DNA of 64,000 nucleotides from contig MTSL01000048.1 in the NCBI GenBank assembly GCA_002794465.1, positions 18,535 through 82,534 on the forward strand, written 5' to 3'. The notes below the pieces were generated by a model that was given only the letters and a program-made list of their open reading frames with translations, ran no database searches and had not been told where the DNA came from. The stretch's first letter is position 1; the number at the start of each line of letters is the position of its first letter. A program made the position numbers and the translations under genes. Shown piece after piece: positions 11,055 through 20,725 of this stretch. Origin of the DNA: Paramicrosporidium saccamoebae. Lineage: Eukaryota; Rozellomycota.

Positions 11055-11124
11055 ATTGACCAATCACCATGGTTGTTTACCTAATTGCCCAATTAAGCCC
11101 AGACGCACCACTGTCGTGTCAGTC

Positions 11125-14100
11125 ATGTTCAAGAGTCTTTTGGGGGAGTCGTCAAATGTGCGAGTGGAAGAATACTCGGCAGGAGAAGAAGTCTACTCAA
11201 ACGCCTCGAGCGCAGATGTTACAGAAACTGAAGAACATGTCACAATACATGCCAAGCGGGAGCCGCTCCCGTGGTCACTAAGAGGTCCATCATACAACAA
11301 GCCACTACCCGGCATACAGGGCTCTCCTATGCCAGGCGAAATGTCCCCATCTCCAATGCCCGCAAGTCCGTCCCGCAGTCCGCGCATTACAGCACGTGCA
11401 GGGTCGCCCTTTGACCAGGGTGAAGGGCAGGCTATCTTTGGATCGCCCAGGCCAGAGGTTCCAATAGATTCGGCATCGTCGGTCTCTGCACACGATGCTT
11501 CATCTGAAAAAACGTCGTCGCCGGTACTGGATCGTCCATTGAGTGGATTTAACAAAGAGACAATTGTAGAGACGGCACCGTTTATAGCCGTACCGATCCC
11601 CACTACGTTTACACCGCTGGTAATTGTCCCATCAAGTCCAATGGGGTACGACTACGCAGTTAGTCCGGGACAGAGTCACTCAATTAGTTCCTTGAGACAG
11701 GATTCTGTCGCCAGTCCTATGGCTAGTCCCATGGCTATGCCTATGATTGCCGTTCAAAGTCCGTTGAGTGCTGCACATGAGCGGAGTCCATATGTTAGCC
11801 CGGTACACGTGCACACCCCCGAAATTGTGCCAAATGCGTCACAGAGCGGTGTTTCGCCGTTAGATTTGAATGCAGGTCTGGATTCTAACAATGGGACGAC
11901 TAGTCCTGCGCCGTCTTTAACGCTGGGAGAATTGCCAAGGGCTAGTCCGGCCCCATCGCTAAAGGCGCTGGAAGAGGGACGGTCTCCAGAAGCATTGAAA
12001 CAGACAACTGCATTGCTTGGAGATAAACGGAGCCATTCACCATTTGACTCGCCCTCACAGCATGCAAAAAAGCAGCCTAAATTGGCTTTGATCGATCGAG
12101 AAAGATCTGAGAAGCTTTACAGGCACTACTGCAACGACTGGAGAGTTGAGCGGAAATATCGATCAGAGAGGTTCTATTTCCCGCAACTATTTAATGCTGC
12201 AAGACTACAATATGCACACATTGTTCGGAAACGAAAGGGAATTCCCCGTGAGTACCGCACAGTTGCCGAAGATGTGGATCCGGGCGCCATGTATCGACGC
12301 GACTGGCAAGTTCAGCGGCAATACTCTGTCCATCGCTACTTTGACCCGCAACTGTTCGATGAGGGCCACTTGAAACGGGTAAGGATGCCAATGACGAGGA
12401 ATCAGAAAAAGAGGCACTTTAAGCAGCGAATGGCAGCTGTTGGGATCACTGACTACACCTCTCCAGGCGCAAAGTTGCGACTCGATTGGACAGTGTCGAG
12501 GAGGTACCCTGTGGAGCACTACTTTGAAGCACAGCTCTTTGACTCGATTATTTCCGCGGGCGATCGGTTACGCCAGGACTGGTATACTCTCCGGAAAAAC
12601 AACTTGACCGCCTACCAGAATGGAGGTCTGCTCGACTTTGTCTATGCGACCCGGAGACTAAAGAAGGATCAGTCCATGTTGAGGCGTCTAGGCTCCCACA
12701 CTCCGGCCAAGTATCCTAAGAGAATTAAGCCCCATTATGACGATCCGGGACAAAAATATCGCAACGATTGGAAAGTGGAGCGCGAAAACAATGTCCATCT
12801 CTACTTTGATCCATCTCTGTTTGACGAGGAAAAGGCCCAAGCCGGAGTCACCTGTTGGAACAAGCGCATCTCCGAGCTACTTCACCGTGATATCCCCAAT
12901 GACGAGCTGGAAGAAGAGAGAAGGATGGCGGAAAAGCAGGAGATGGAACGATTCCTGCTAGCCAAGTCAGAAGCCGAGCGCATTATGGCCGAAGAAAACA
13001 CCAGCAACCATCGTCCCCAGGCCATGAGAGAGGCTGAAGTACAAAGGCTACACAAAGAAGAACAAAAACGAAGAACGGCCACAGAAGTGACACAAGCCAG
13101 AGATTCGTCAACCTCAATATTTGCACTGATAGATTCTCTTCAAAAAAGCAAAGGCGATGTAGACGAGAATGGTATGCAGTATGATTGGCAATTTTGGACA
13201 GATTTGTTTGGCGACCAGAGCATTGACGGCGAAACACGAAGCGAGGTATTGCGTCACATTCGTGATCCGCAATATGCAGGCGTGCCGACGGAATTGAGAC
13301 CGGCTCTGTGGATGTTAGCTTCGGGAGCGGCAGCATCGACAAACATGGATGGCAAGTATGAACTGTTCAAAGGAATCCCTTGTCCTCATGAAGACTCTAT
13401 CTCGGCAGATGTCTGGAAAGAGATGGGCTCTCGCGGTTTGAGCGATGAACAGGCGTCATCGTTGCATTCTCTACTTAGTGCCTATTGTAATCATGATCCG
13501 GAATGTGGATATTCTCCGGCCCTGGCCTCCATTGGTGCCACTCTGGTTCAAAATGTCTCCGAGACGGATGCATTCTGCTTGCTCATAACGATGATGCAAA
13601 TTCAGGATCACCGGCGGTATTTGCAACCCTCGTTGGGGGGCACATCGCTGTTAGAGTTTCAGTTTGAAAACTTGCTTCTAAATCTCGATCCAGAGACGCA
13701 GATGCATCTGGGACATTTCGATGTGGATAGCACCATGTATGCTAAAGAGTTTTATTCCACGTTGGGCGCACCGATGGGATTAGACATTCATAGCCAGATA
13801 CTGGATCTTTTCTTCCTAGAAGGATACCCTGCTCTCCATCGACTGGCATTGTTGGCCACAGTCGAGAATCGTGATAAAGTATTGAAAGCGGATGGGTTTG
13901 TTGCAATCATGGAGATTCTTCTTGGGGATTTGACCATGGCCCATGGGGACTGGACAGCCCGAGATTGGATTGTCCAGTCTTGCACACTATTCATTTCTGA
14001 TGAAGAGCTGGAAGAACTCTTCCAAGACTATCGGATGCACGGTCGAATATTGCATGAGACCCAGATGCTCCAGGATCTCAGTCTCATTGAGGGTGAACAC

Positions 14101-14430
14101 GACCACGTCCTGTACACACTCTGGTGGCTTATTCAGGAGATTAAACGCATCTCTCTTTCTCGCGAGACCATTGCGTCACAGCTCTATGAGACTGACCACA
14201 ACTTTAAGGTCTTGCTGAGTGACAAGTATGATGCGATGCATCGTATCCACGAGCTAGAGCAACAATTGGCCACCAACCAGCACGATCACAATATCGAGAT
14301 TAAGCAACTGACGTCACTTCTCAATTCCAACCATAGCCATACCAAACACGGAAAACATACCGAAGAGTCATCGCAGAGCTACACGGTTCCGACACTCCAA
14401 CGCGAGAACGAAAAGATTTTTAAAATATAA
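11125..14430 (+). CDS. Five DW-repeat protein with non-catalytic-looking TBC domain and C-terminal coiled coil
   Basis: 1101 aa from the first ATG in frame (11125). Residues 60-310 are Ser/Pro-rich with many SP pairs. Residues about 328-570 carry five copies of a 28-residue repeat, pattern YRxDWxVxRxxxVxxYFxPQLFDE, which I do not recognise. A TBC Rab-GAP domain of Gyp5/EVI5 type follows (about 685-960: WQFWTDLFGD, GVPTELRPALW, SLHSLLSAY, TDAFCLLITMMQ, QFENLLL, DVDSTMYAKEFYSTLGA). The two catalytic fingers are changed: the IxxDxxR motif reads ISADVWKE (Arg to Lys) and the YxQG motif reads GYSPA (Gln to Pro). The C-terminus is a coiled coil with His-rich segments. Probably a vesicle-traffic scaffold rather than an active GAP; that is inference. 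Confidence 0.8.
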   Translation: MFKSLLGESSNVRVEEYSAGEEVYSNASSADVTETEEHVTIHAKREPLPWSLRGPSYNKPLPGIQGSPMPGEMSPSPMPASPSRSPRITARAGSPFDQGEGQAIFGSPRPEVPIDSASSVSAHDASSEKTSSPVLDRPLSGFNKETIVETAPFIAVPIPTTFTPLVIVPSSPMGYDYAVSPGQSHSISSLRQDSVASPMASPMAMPMIAVQSPLSAAHERSPYVSPVHVHTPEIVPNASQSGVSPLDLNAGLDSNNGTTSPAPSLTLGELPRASPAPSLKALEEGRSPEALKQTTALLGDKRSHSPFDSPSQHAKKQPKLALIDRERSEKLYRHYCNDWRVERKYRSERFYFPQLFNAARLQYAHIVRKRKGIPREYRTVAEDVDPGAMYRRDWQVQRQYSVHRYFDPQLFDEGHLKRVRMPMTRNQKKRHFKQRMAAVGITDYTSPGAKLRLDWTVSRRYPVEHYFEAQLFDSIISAGDRLRQDWYTLRKNNLTAYQNGGLLDFVYATRRLKKDQSMLRRLGSHTPAKYPKRIKPHYDDPGQKYRNDWKVERENNVHLYFDPSLFDEEKAQAGVTCWNKRISELLHRDIPNDELEEERRMAEKQEMERFLLAKSEAERIMAEENTSNHRPQAMREAEVQRLHKEEQKRRTATEVTQARDSSTSIFALIDSLQKSKGDVDENGMQYDWQFWTDLFGDQSIDGETRSEVLRHIRDPQYAGVPTELRPALWMLASGAAASTNMDGKYELFKGIPCPHEDSISADVWKEMGSRGLSDEQASSLHSLLSAYCNHDPECGYSPALASIGATLVQNVSETDAFCLLITMMQIQDHRRYLQPSLGGTSLLEFQFENLLLNLDPETQMHLGHFDVDSTMYAKEFYSTLGAPMGLDIHSQILDLFFLEGYPALHRLALLATVENRDKVLKADGFVAIMEILLGDLTMAHGDWTARDWIVQSCTLFISDEELEELFQDYRMHGRILHETQMLQDLSLIEGEHDHVLYTLWWLIQEIKRISLSRETIASQLYETDHNFKVLLSDKYDAMHRIHELEQQLATNQHDHNIEIKQLTSLLNSNHSHTKHGKHTEESSQSYTVPTLQRENEKIFKI

Positions 14431-14477
14431 AAATGGGAGATTTGTAGTAAAGATTTGCTATCATGCGAAGCTAAAAG

Positions 14478-14702
14478 TGTGACGTAGAAGACTGATTAGT
14501 AGGTCTTTTGGAAATAGTTCTCTAGTTTGGAGAAGAGATAATCAGAACAATCGATGAAGGATAACGAGGTCTTTACCATTTGGGGGTTATGTTATTTGTG
14601 ACTATAAAAGGGTCGTTAGATTGACTGAATAAATTCTCTTCTCGTCCCATCTCGTCTCTTCTCGCCTAAACTGGGCCGTGGTATTATCCCCACTACGCGA
14701 CA
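14478..14702 (+). mobile_element. Solo-LTR-like element, copy 1
   Basis: 225 bp beginning TGTGACGTAG and ending CTACGCGACA (imperfect inverted ends, TG...CA), flanked by the 4-bp direct repeat AAAG (14474-14477 and 14703-14706). It has a TATA-like box (TATAAAAGGGTCG near 14605), then CT-rich sequence, as an LTR promoter would. It is closely similar along most of its length to 61505-61711. No coding internal part is seen. Confidence 0.75.
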
Positions 14703-14883
14703 AAAGGATCCTTAAAGTACAAACGTGTGATTTCTTAGTAGGCTTGCAGTAAAGAATTGCTGTCACGCGAAAACGAAAGGATTTTCAGAATAAAAATATG
14801 TGGGAATTGTAGTAAAGGTCGTTTTATCCCCGAGTAGTAGACATTGTAGTAAAGTCCCTTGAGCCCTGATCTATGATTAATCG
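14703..14883. other. Non-coding spacer between two LTR-like copies
   Basis: Contains repeated fragments (GTAGTAAAG motifs at about 14803 and 14842, also found at about 14447) but no gene. Probably debris of older insertions. Confidence 0.35.
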
Positions 14884-15073
14884 TGTGGCGTAGAGGATTG
14901 ACTAGTTGGCTATGTGGCGTAGAGGCAGAGGGTTGATTAGTTTAGATAAGACCTAGTTGCTGGGTATTTNNNNNNNNNNATAGGATGTGTATCCATACTA
15001 TTCTAGGATTAGCAGTGAACAAACCCCTCTTCCCCGCTTGACAGTCCATACTATTTATCCCCACTACGCGACA
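14884..15073 (+). mobile_element. Solo-LTR-like element, copy 2, interrupted by assembly gap
   Basis: Begins TGTGGCGTAGAGG and ends CCCCACTACGCGACA, like copy 1 but divergent inside. The start motif occurs twice (14884 and 14913), suggesting a small internal duplication. Flanks ATCG and ATTG agree in three of four bases. Ten Ns at 14970-14979 mark a gap of unknown true length inside the element, so the missing part could be longer than ten bases. Confidence 0.6.
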
Positions 15074-15204
15074 ATTGTGAGACAGTAGATAGTACAACTA
15101 TGGGCTAGGGACAATAAAAAGTGCTCAAAACAATGATAATAAGCGTTTATTCGCCCCGGTCTATAGATAAACACTCACACTAGCATACAGAAGACATTGC
15201 ATTG

Positions 15205-16119
15205 ATGACAGAGAGGACGGGTAGAATCCCTGACGCGACTGCCCTTAGTTTGCCTGGGGGAGATTCAGAGCAGCGGACAGAGAAACCCGGTCGATTCGCC
15301 GTCTTCTGGTCACAAACCATATGCATGGCCCGGCTAATCAATGACAAATGGTACCGCAAGCCAAAAGTCTATTTGGCTCTCAGCTCGACGCTTCTCTTTA
15401 GTCTATTTGTCTCCTTCCTCTGGTTCCAGCTGCCTGACGAGCCCTCGTCGGCGTCAGCGGTCTACCGGGTTATCACTCTACATGCCCTCTATTTCACGTC
15501 GGTGAGCAATCTCGGATACTTTTCCACTTTTGTCGTTGACCGCCAGGAGAGGTTGCCAATAGCGGGCAAGAGCATCAGGATGAGTGGAGCAACAGTATGG
15601 CATGGCCGCACACTGGGTTCCATACCGCTGCGAATGGTACACATTATTCTGAGTTGCGCGTTGATCTACCCAATTGTCAGCCTACGCAAGGGGTTTAACT
15701 ACTATCTGCTGTACCACACCACATTCATCCTGCAATCTTTGGGAAATACGGCGTTGGGAATGGCCACCTCAGCAGCCTTCCGCAGTCCCTCTGTGGCGAT
15801 ATGGGCTGCAGTGTTTGTCAACTCATTCAATTACATATTCAGCGGGGTGCCATACTCGGCGAATCAGGTGACCTGGATTCTGCGCTGGCTGCGATTTCTC
15901 TCTCCGTCCTTTTATGCAGATCAGCTGCTCGTCTTTAATCAATTCCATGGCCGTGTATATCCGAATAGTCTGATCACGGGCAATGACATTCTCGAGCAGT
16001 CTGGTTGGCTAAAGATACCGCCATCAATTTCCATATGCGGAATGGTTCTGCTGGGAATCCTGTACAATGTGGTAGGCCAAATGGCTCTGGTGCTTACTTC
16101 GCGGCCCCGGAAAGAATAA
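15205..16119 (+). CDS. ABCG-type transporter membrane half without ATPase domain
   Basis: 304 aa. It has the ABC-2/ABCG membrane-domain pattern: a short cytosolic lead, a first helix in LALSSTLLFSLFVSFLWFQL, further helices (VHIILSCALIYPIV, LQSLGNTALGMATSAAF, AAVFVNSFNYIFSGV) and the reentrant-loop region LRFLSPSFYADQLL, ending in a last helix near the C-terminus. ABCG half-transporters normally carry an N-terminal ATPase (Walker A, signature, Walker B); none is present in frame upstream, where a repeat and an assembly gap lie. Either a truncated gene, the second piece of a split transporter, or an assembly artefact. The stop overlaps AATAAA (16115-16120); the next gene starts 13 nt on. Confidence 0.75.
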   Translation: MTERTGRIPDATALSLPGGDSEQRTEKPGRFAVFWSQTICMARLINDKWYRKPKVYLALSSTLLFSLFVSFLWFQLPDEPSSASAVYRVITLHALYFTSVSNLGYFSTFVVDRQERLPIAGKSIRMSGATVWHGRTLGSIPLRMVHIILSCALIYPIVSLRKGFNYYLLYHTTFILQSLGNTALGMATSAAFRSPSVAIWAAVFVNSFNYIFSGVPYSANQVTWILRWLRFLSPSFYADQLLVFNQFHGRVYPNSLITGNDILEQSGWLKIPPSISICGMVLLGILYNVVGQMALVLTSRPRKE

Positions 16120-16132
16120 ATAGAATTGTCTT

Positions 16133-17884
16133 ATGCTACGGCTGGTTCGGTGGAAAAGTGCGGTGACAGGCAGAACTGGACGAGTTCTACTTGGAGATGA
16201 GCTGACGTCGTTTGCACCACATCATAGAAGACAGAATTTAAAAGACAAACTGCCATCAAGGTCAGCACAGTCCAATGACTCTGTGCGTATGCACTCCAAT
16301 TCATCTGAATCACTACCAACTGACAATGCAGCCGAATCAAGGGCAACCAGTGCACCGAGACTGTTTAGCGTATTATTCCAGACAAAAGCTGCAGGAAGTA
16401 AGGGGACTGATTCAGTACAGCGTTCTGCTCTAAAAGATGATAATGCAATGGCGCCATTGAGAGAATTTGCCAAGCGACGGACACAACGTCCGATTGAAGA
16501 GATGCAGTTGACAGATAATATTCATATCACTCCAAAGCCGACGCCGATGACAAATGCCGATCCGGAACGTTTTGCGCAAATGCCAACCAAACGGGCGATT
16601 AAAATGTTTGCAGAGATGCGTTTACCGTCATGGCTGGTGGATTCGCTGGCAGCCCAGAACATTGTACAACCAACCAAAGTGCAACAGCAACTGATTGAGA
16701 CGCTACTTAAACCATCGTCCAATGGAGAGAAACCACGTCCAGTGCTGGTAAAGGGCCAGACAGGGACGGGAAAGTCATTGGGATACATTGTGGCACTACT
16801 AGCAAATCTGCACAACGAACGTCCCGTGCGGATGAGTGGAAACATTGTCACATGTTTCCATCTGATTGTGGTGCCTAATGAGATTTTGGCGCAACAATTG
16901 CTCCGCTGGATTCGGACGCTACTGGCTGGTAATCCGTATTTACAATCAAAATTCAGCACAATTGTCCGATTGCTATTCCCAGAACGTGAACAGACAGAAG
17001 CCGATGCAACTTATCCAAAGGATATCAACCAACACGGCTTTTCGCATCTGCTGATTGCCACTCCAACAATGGCACGCAATGTATTGGCGACGGGTCATTT
17101 GAATTTAAGCGCCTTAAAGACGATTGTGGTGGACGAGGCTGATGCGCTACTAAAGCCGCTCTCTTCCTATGCCACACGAAAGGAGCAATTGAATCGGATA
17201 CGACACCCCGTCCCAACATTATCGCTACTGCAAGACATTCGAAACACATGTTCTGAGCATCGTCTGTCTCAGCCACGTTTATTGGCCGCCTCGGCGTCTC
17301 TTAATCGCCGGGTTAAGGATGAGTTGCAACGGGCCGGATTGGTAACAGGAGCTTATACTTTCATAACTGACACCTTCCGGGCCAGCACCTGTCCCACCGC
17401 CATCCAACACCACTACCGAATGCTCGCTGATTCGCAAAGCATTGAAGAGTTGGTGCAACTCGTCCGGGGAATTTGGATGGAACGGCCCGGAGAGTGCGGA
17501 GTCATGTTTGTGCCAGCAGCCCGTTCCAAGACGGCCATGAAGGGATGGCTGGAGGCTGTGGACATTAAAGCACACATTCTCTCCGAGTTGCCTACCGGTG
17601 ATCAGACTGCATTGCACCGTATCACTTCGGCTGGCTCCACCCTCCTCCTTGGATCCGATGTTGATGCGCGCGGATGGGATTTGCCCATGTTAAAGTATGT
17701 CATTATTGTTGATCTCCCCTCCTCCCCCACCCATTATCTCCACATGGCCGGTCGGGTGGGACGTATGGGTGTTGCGGGCACTGTGTACACCTTTGTTGCC
17801 GGACAACACGATCTGGAGCGCATTACAAACATTTATTCCATGTTGCGTGTCTCTGCCACACCCTACATTCCCTGTGCCCATTGA
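16133..17884 (+). CDS. Mitochondrial DEAD-box RNA helicase (Mrh4-like)
   Basis: 583 aa, no intron. The N-terminus (MLRLVRWKSAVTGRTGRVLL) is rich in basic and lacks acidic residues, as mitochondrial presequences do. Helicase motifs: Q-motif region LPSWLVDSLAAQNIVQPTKV, motif I GQTGTGKS, Ib ATPT, DEAD as VVDEADALL, motif III SAS (for SAT), and motif VI HMAGRVGRMG. Long N-terminal extension and overall layout resemble fungal Mrh4 (mitoribosome large-subunit assembly) or DDX28; the exact orthologue is a guess. Starts 13 nt after the ABCG stop, so promoter or transcript sharing is likely. Confidence 0.85.
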   Translation: MLRLVRWKSAVTGRTGRVLLGDELTSFAPHHRRQNLKDKLPSRSAQSNDSVRMHSNSSESLPTDNAAESRATSAPRLFSVLFQTKAAGSKGTDSVQRSALKDDNAMAPLREFAKRRTQRPIEEMQLTDNIHITPKPTPMTNADPERFAQMPTKRAIKMFAEMRLPSWLVDSLAAQNIVQPTKVQQQLIETLLKPSSNGEKPRPVLVKGQTGTGKSLGYIVALLANLHNERPVRMSGNIVTCFHLIVVPNEILAQQLLRWIRTLLAGNPYLQSKFSTIVRLLFPEREQTEADATYPKDINQHGFSHLLIATPTMARNVLATGHLNLSALKTIVVDEADALLKPLSSYATRKEQLNRIRHPVPTLSLLQDIRNTCSEHRLSQPRLLAASASLNRRVKDELQRAGLVTGAYTFITDTFRASTCPTAIQHHYRMLADSQSIEELVQLVRGIWMERPGECGVMFVPAARSKTAMKGWLEAVDIKAHILSELPTGDQTALHRITSAGSTLLLGSDVDARGWDLPMLKYVIIVDLPSSPTHYLHMAGRVGRMGVAGTVYTFVAGQHDLERITNIYSMLRVSATPYIPCAH

Positions 17885-17961
17885 ATGATACCCTTTAGAC
17901 AAAGTAGAATAAACCAACCCACGAGTGTATGTGGTGCAAGTAGAGTAGTAGGATAAAAAAA

Positions 17962-18089
17962 GCCCATCTACTGGAGTACATGAGCGTAACTAGTGTATAT
18001 AATTGCATCAAGATGGAAAGGCCCATTTACTAGAGTACATGAGCGTAGCTAATATATATAATTGCATCAAGATAGAAAAGCCCATTTAC
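17962..18089. repeat. 59-bp tandem repeat, about 2.2 copies
   Basis: Unit starts GCCCATCTACTGGAGTACAT and includes TATATAATTGCATCAAGAT; copies start at 17962, 18021 and 18080 (partial). It lies in the 310-bp spacer between the convergent helicase and REEP genes, which otherwise holds nothing I can identify. Confidence 0.8.
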
Positions 18090-18194
18090 AAAGCTATAGT
18101 GCTATAAAATGGCTCAATAGCGTGAATTGTAGCCTCAAAAACTCATATCCTACTATTAAGACCATACAGTAGATACCCTCAATACCAATTGCGT

Positions 18195-18905
18195 TTATTC
18201 GTCTTTTTTGGAACTAGCACTTGATTTGGAGCTTTCCTTGGACACGGACGCATCTCTGGACATGGACGCGTCTTTGGATGACGATGCGTCTTTGGATACC
18301 GGCGCCTCTCTGGAGAATTCCTTGGTCACTTCTCGGGCCGCTTCACGGGCCATCGCCTTGGCATCCTCAGTTGCTTTTCCAATCTTATGGCCAGCCTCGG
18401 CAGCATTTCGCTGCACCTTTCCCATCACATCTTTCATTGTCGGATGGTCGCGCGCCATAAGTGCCAGAGGACGCACTACTGCTCCATACACTGTCGTTGC
18501 TCCTCGGGTCTGCGGCATGAACAGCCATATACAGCCTATCAGCTTCACTGTCGAGTACCACGGCACTAATCCCGGCAATAATCCGCCCGTCAGTGACTCT
18601 AACGTTGACCAGAACGCCAACACCAGCCAATACGACAACCAATGTGTGTCTTCTGACTTGTCGTTTCGTTCAATAGCGCTGACTGTCATAATGGCTGGAT
18701 ATGCAAACGCCACCACTGCCAACAACAGGTCTGAAGCAACGCGCAGTGCCAGTAGGAATGCTACCAACCCCACCGCTAACCCAATTAGGTGCGTCTTTTT
18801 GATGCCCGTGGTGCGCTCCAGACGGAGGAATATGGAGTGCTTTGAGAGTTCTCGGTCCAAGGTGCGTTCGGCAGCCCAAAAGTGCTCAGTGATCGTCTCA
18901 GCCAT
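18195..18905 (-). CDS. REEP/Yop1-family ER-shaping protein
   Basis: 236 aa. TB2/DP1/HVA22 domain at about residues 40-150: hydrophobic hairpins (LIGLAVGLVAFLLALRVASD, LLLAVVAFAYPAIMTVSAIE), then TGGLLPGLVPWYSTVKLIGC, matching the Yop1/REEP5 core (a YPxYxSxKAIE-like block, then a WLFMPQTRGA block). These proteins wedge into the ER membrane and bend it into tubules. The C-terminal tail is a Ser/Lys/Asp low-complexity stretch with repeated SKDAS units. The stop codon overlaps AATAAA on the minus strand. The 5' flank (18906-19015) has three CCAAT/ATTGG elements. Confidence 0.92.
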   Translation of the reverse strand: MAETITEHFWAAERTLDRELSKHSIFLRLERTTGIKKTHLIGLAVGLVAFLLALRVASDLLLAVVAFAYPAIMTVSAIERNDKSEDTHWLSYWLVLAFWSTLESLTGGLLPGLVPWYSTVKLIGCIWLFMPQTRGATTVYGAVVRPLALMARDHPTMKDVMGKVQRNAAEAGHKIGKATEDAKAMAREAAREVTKEFSREAPVSKDASSSKDASMSRDASVSKESSKSSASSKKDE

Positions 18906-19015
18906 TGTCTCGGCTCCTCCCGGCCCGTGTTTTAAAGTTCACCCCGTGTGAAATGCTGATTGGCGCAGGTCCACCAATCATTCCATCCCTCGGATAAAAA
19001 TACTGGCCAATCAAT

Positions 19016-20725
19016 TTACTGGACGACACATTTAGGCTTGGTTTCGGCAAACAAGGCCTCCGGAGGCAATGGGTCATAGAGTCGCATCGGACCATTTCCG
19101 ATGGATGGAGGTAGAACTACCTGCACATTCAGATCCGAGACCAAGGTGTGTCGGAACACGGCCAATACCTCCGCAAGCTCGGGTCGATAATCTTTAAATT
19201 GGAATGCCTCTGGATTGGCGAGCCTGTTTGATAGAACAATTCCAATGTTACTCTCCAGCCAGGTGCCATGTTTTGGTGACTTCCACAGAGGACCACATCG
19301 TTGAGCATAAGTCTTTGCCATTGCATCCCGGAGAGACTTGATATGGTCATATTTGGGCAATTCGTGTGAAACAAGCCATGCTTCTTCATCAATCCGCACT
19401 CCACAGCACTCAGCCAAACGAGGTACCATCCAAGGACTCTCCACCATGGCATTCTGCAGCTGTAAATCTGCCCCTGGATCGTCTTGGATGTGTTTCAGCA
19501 ATGCGTTAGAAAAATGCCATCCGGCCATCCATGGACTCTCGGCAATAATTTCCTCATAAACCTGCTCAAACCAATCATACTGACCCGATTGTATCGCCAG
19601 GAAATCTGAAAGCATCCTCACCCCAACTGGATCCACTAATGGATCCAACGACCAGAGGATCTTGGAAAACTCCAAGGCAGTACGATAGCATCCCTTTTTG
19701 GTAAGAAATTGAATGTACCGAATAAGGGCGAGATGCATCCGTCTGTTGTCAAATTCATCATAGGGAAGTCGCAGACTGCCGGCAGTCAGATCAACACCAC
19801 TCACTTGTGTGGCCAACGTGCACTTTTCCAAAATGTACAATGCCCGCTCAGTGAGCTCTGAGGCATCAGAGGTGGAAGTCATGCGCAAAAAGTCGCTGAC
19901 GACAAGTAGAGCGTCTACATGGAGAGGGTACTTTCTGACAAACGCATATATAGAGTCAATGTCGCCCGTCTCTACCAACATGACAAACTCTTCAAATTGC
20001 TTGTCATAAGAGGGTTTTGGGACGAACTGGAACGCTCTGGAACCGTACAAATCATGGTCAGGGATTGCCTCTAACCGCAACTCTACCAAGGCAGACGTAA
20101 CCTTGGTCCAGGTGGCCCTTGGAACGATTAACTGTTTCTTATGACGACGCGTCTGCTTCCGAAGTTGGACGGCAACACGCTGAGCCATAGCGGGGGCCAT
20201 GTCGGGGAGTTCAGAATGAGTATCTTTGTCAATATCGACGCCACCAACCTTGCGTCGTAGTTCAAGAGACGCATCGAGGTGGTCGAGGTCTGCCTTGAAC
20301 AAGTCAATGGACTGTGTATAGTCTTTGGAAACTATCTCTCGTCGTTCCTTTTTCTTCTCCAACACTAGCCTATCCAGAAATTCGTCAATGTCTTCCTCAG
20401 GTTGGGGTTTGGCCAGTTTTCTGTCGGCCGACTTGAGTTTTGGCTGGCCAGACTCGCTAAACTGTGACTCTGGGACATTTCGACTCTGGTCCTTTTGTTG
20501 TATGGCTTGGTCAGACTGAGTTTCGGCTCTATCCGACTCGTTCGACCCGTCCAAGTCGTTTGTCCCGTCCAAGCCGTCTGACCCGTCCGACTCTGAAGAC
20601 TCGACCAGCATTGCAAATTGAAATCCTCGAGAACCCAAAGTGACGAGTTCATCGTCGCTACTTGACGAGGGTAATGGATCATTTAGTTGTTCTCTCTCTC
20701 GTCTCCTTAGGGCCCGCGACGACAT
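19016..20725 (-). CDS. TCF25/Rqc1-family ribosome quality control protein
   Basis: 569 aa from MSSRALRRREREQL, the typical TCF25/Rqc1 start; an open stretch of 35 codons upstream is ignored for that reason. The N-terminal 160 residues are acidic and Ser-rich. The conserved TCF25 body follows (SSLAFQ-like helices, then GCYRTALEFSKILWSLDPL, DPVGVRMLSDFLAIQSGQYD, SPWMAGWHFSNALL). Rqc1 works with Ltn1, Rqc2 and Cdc48 on stalled 60S subunits, promoting K48 chain formation. No intron needed. Divergent from the FAM72-like gene with 189 bp between ATGs; a CCAAT box lies near 20758. Confidence 0.9.
   Translation of the reverse strand: MSSRALRRREREQLNDPLPSSSSDDELVTLGSRGFQFAMLVESSESDGSDGLDGTNDLDGSNESDRAETQSDQAIQQKDQSRNVPESQFSESGQPKLKSADRKLAKPQPEEDIDEFLDRLVLEKKKERREIVSKDYTQSIDLFKADLDHLDASLELRRKVGGVDIDKDTHSELPDMAPAMAQRVAVQLRKQTRRHKKQLIVPRATWTKVTSALVELRLEAIPDHDLYGSRAFQFVPKPSYDKQFEEFVMLVETGDIDSIYAFVRKYPLHVDALLVVSDFLRMTSTSDASELTERALYILEKCTLATQVSGVDLTAGSLRLPYDEFDNRRMHLALIRYIQFLTKKGCYRTALEFSKILWSLDPLVDPVGVRMLSDFLAIQSGQYDWFEQVYEEIIAESPWMAGWHFSNALLKHIQDDPGADLQLQNAMVESPWMVPRLAECCGVRIDEEAWLVSHELPKYDHIKSLRDAMAKTYAQRCGPLWKSPKHGTWLESNIGIVLSNRLANPEAFQFKDYRPELAEVLAVFRHTLVSDLNVQVVLPPSIGNGPMRLYDPLPPEALFAETKPKCVVQ

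Noticed and set aside
14970-14979. Ten Ns considered as a biological feature
   Set aside because: Assembly gap of arbitrary length; only noted because it lies inside an LTR-like copy.
18208-18951. Plus-strand open frame of 247 codons opposite REEP
   Set aside because: The minus strand has clear REEP/Yop1 helices; the plus frame is low complexity without motifs.
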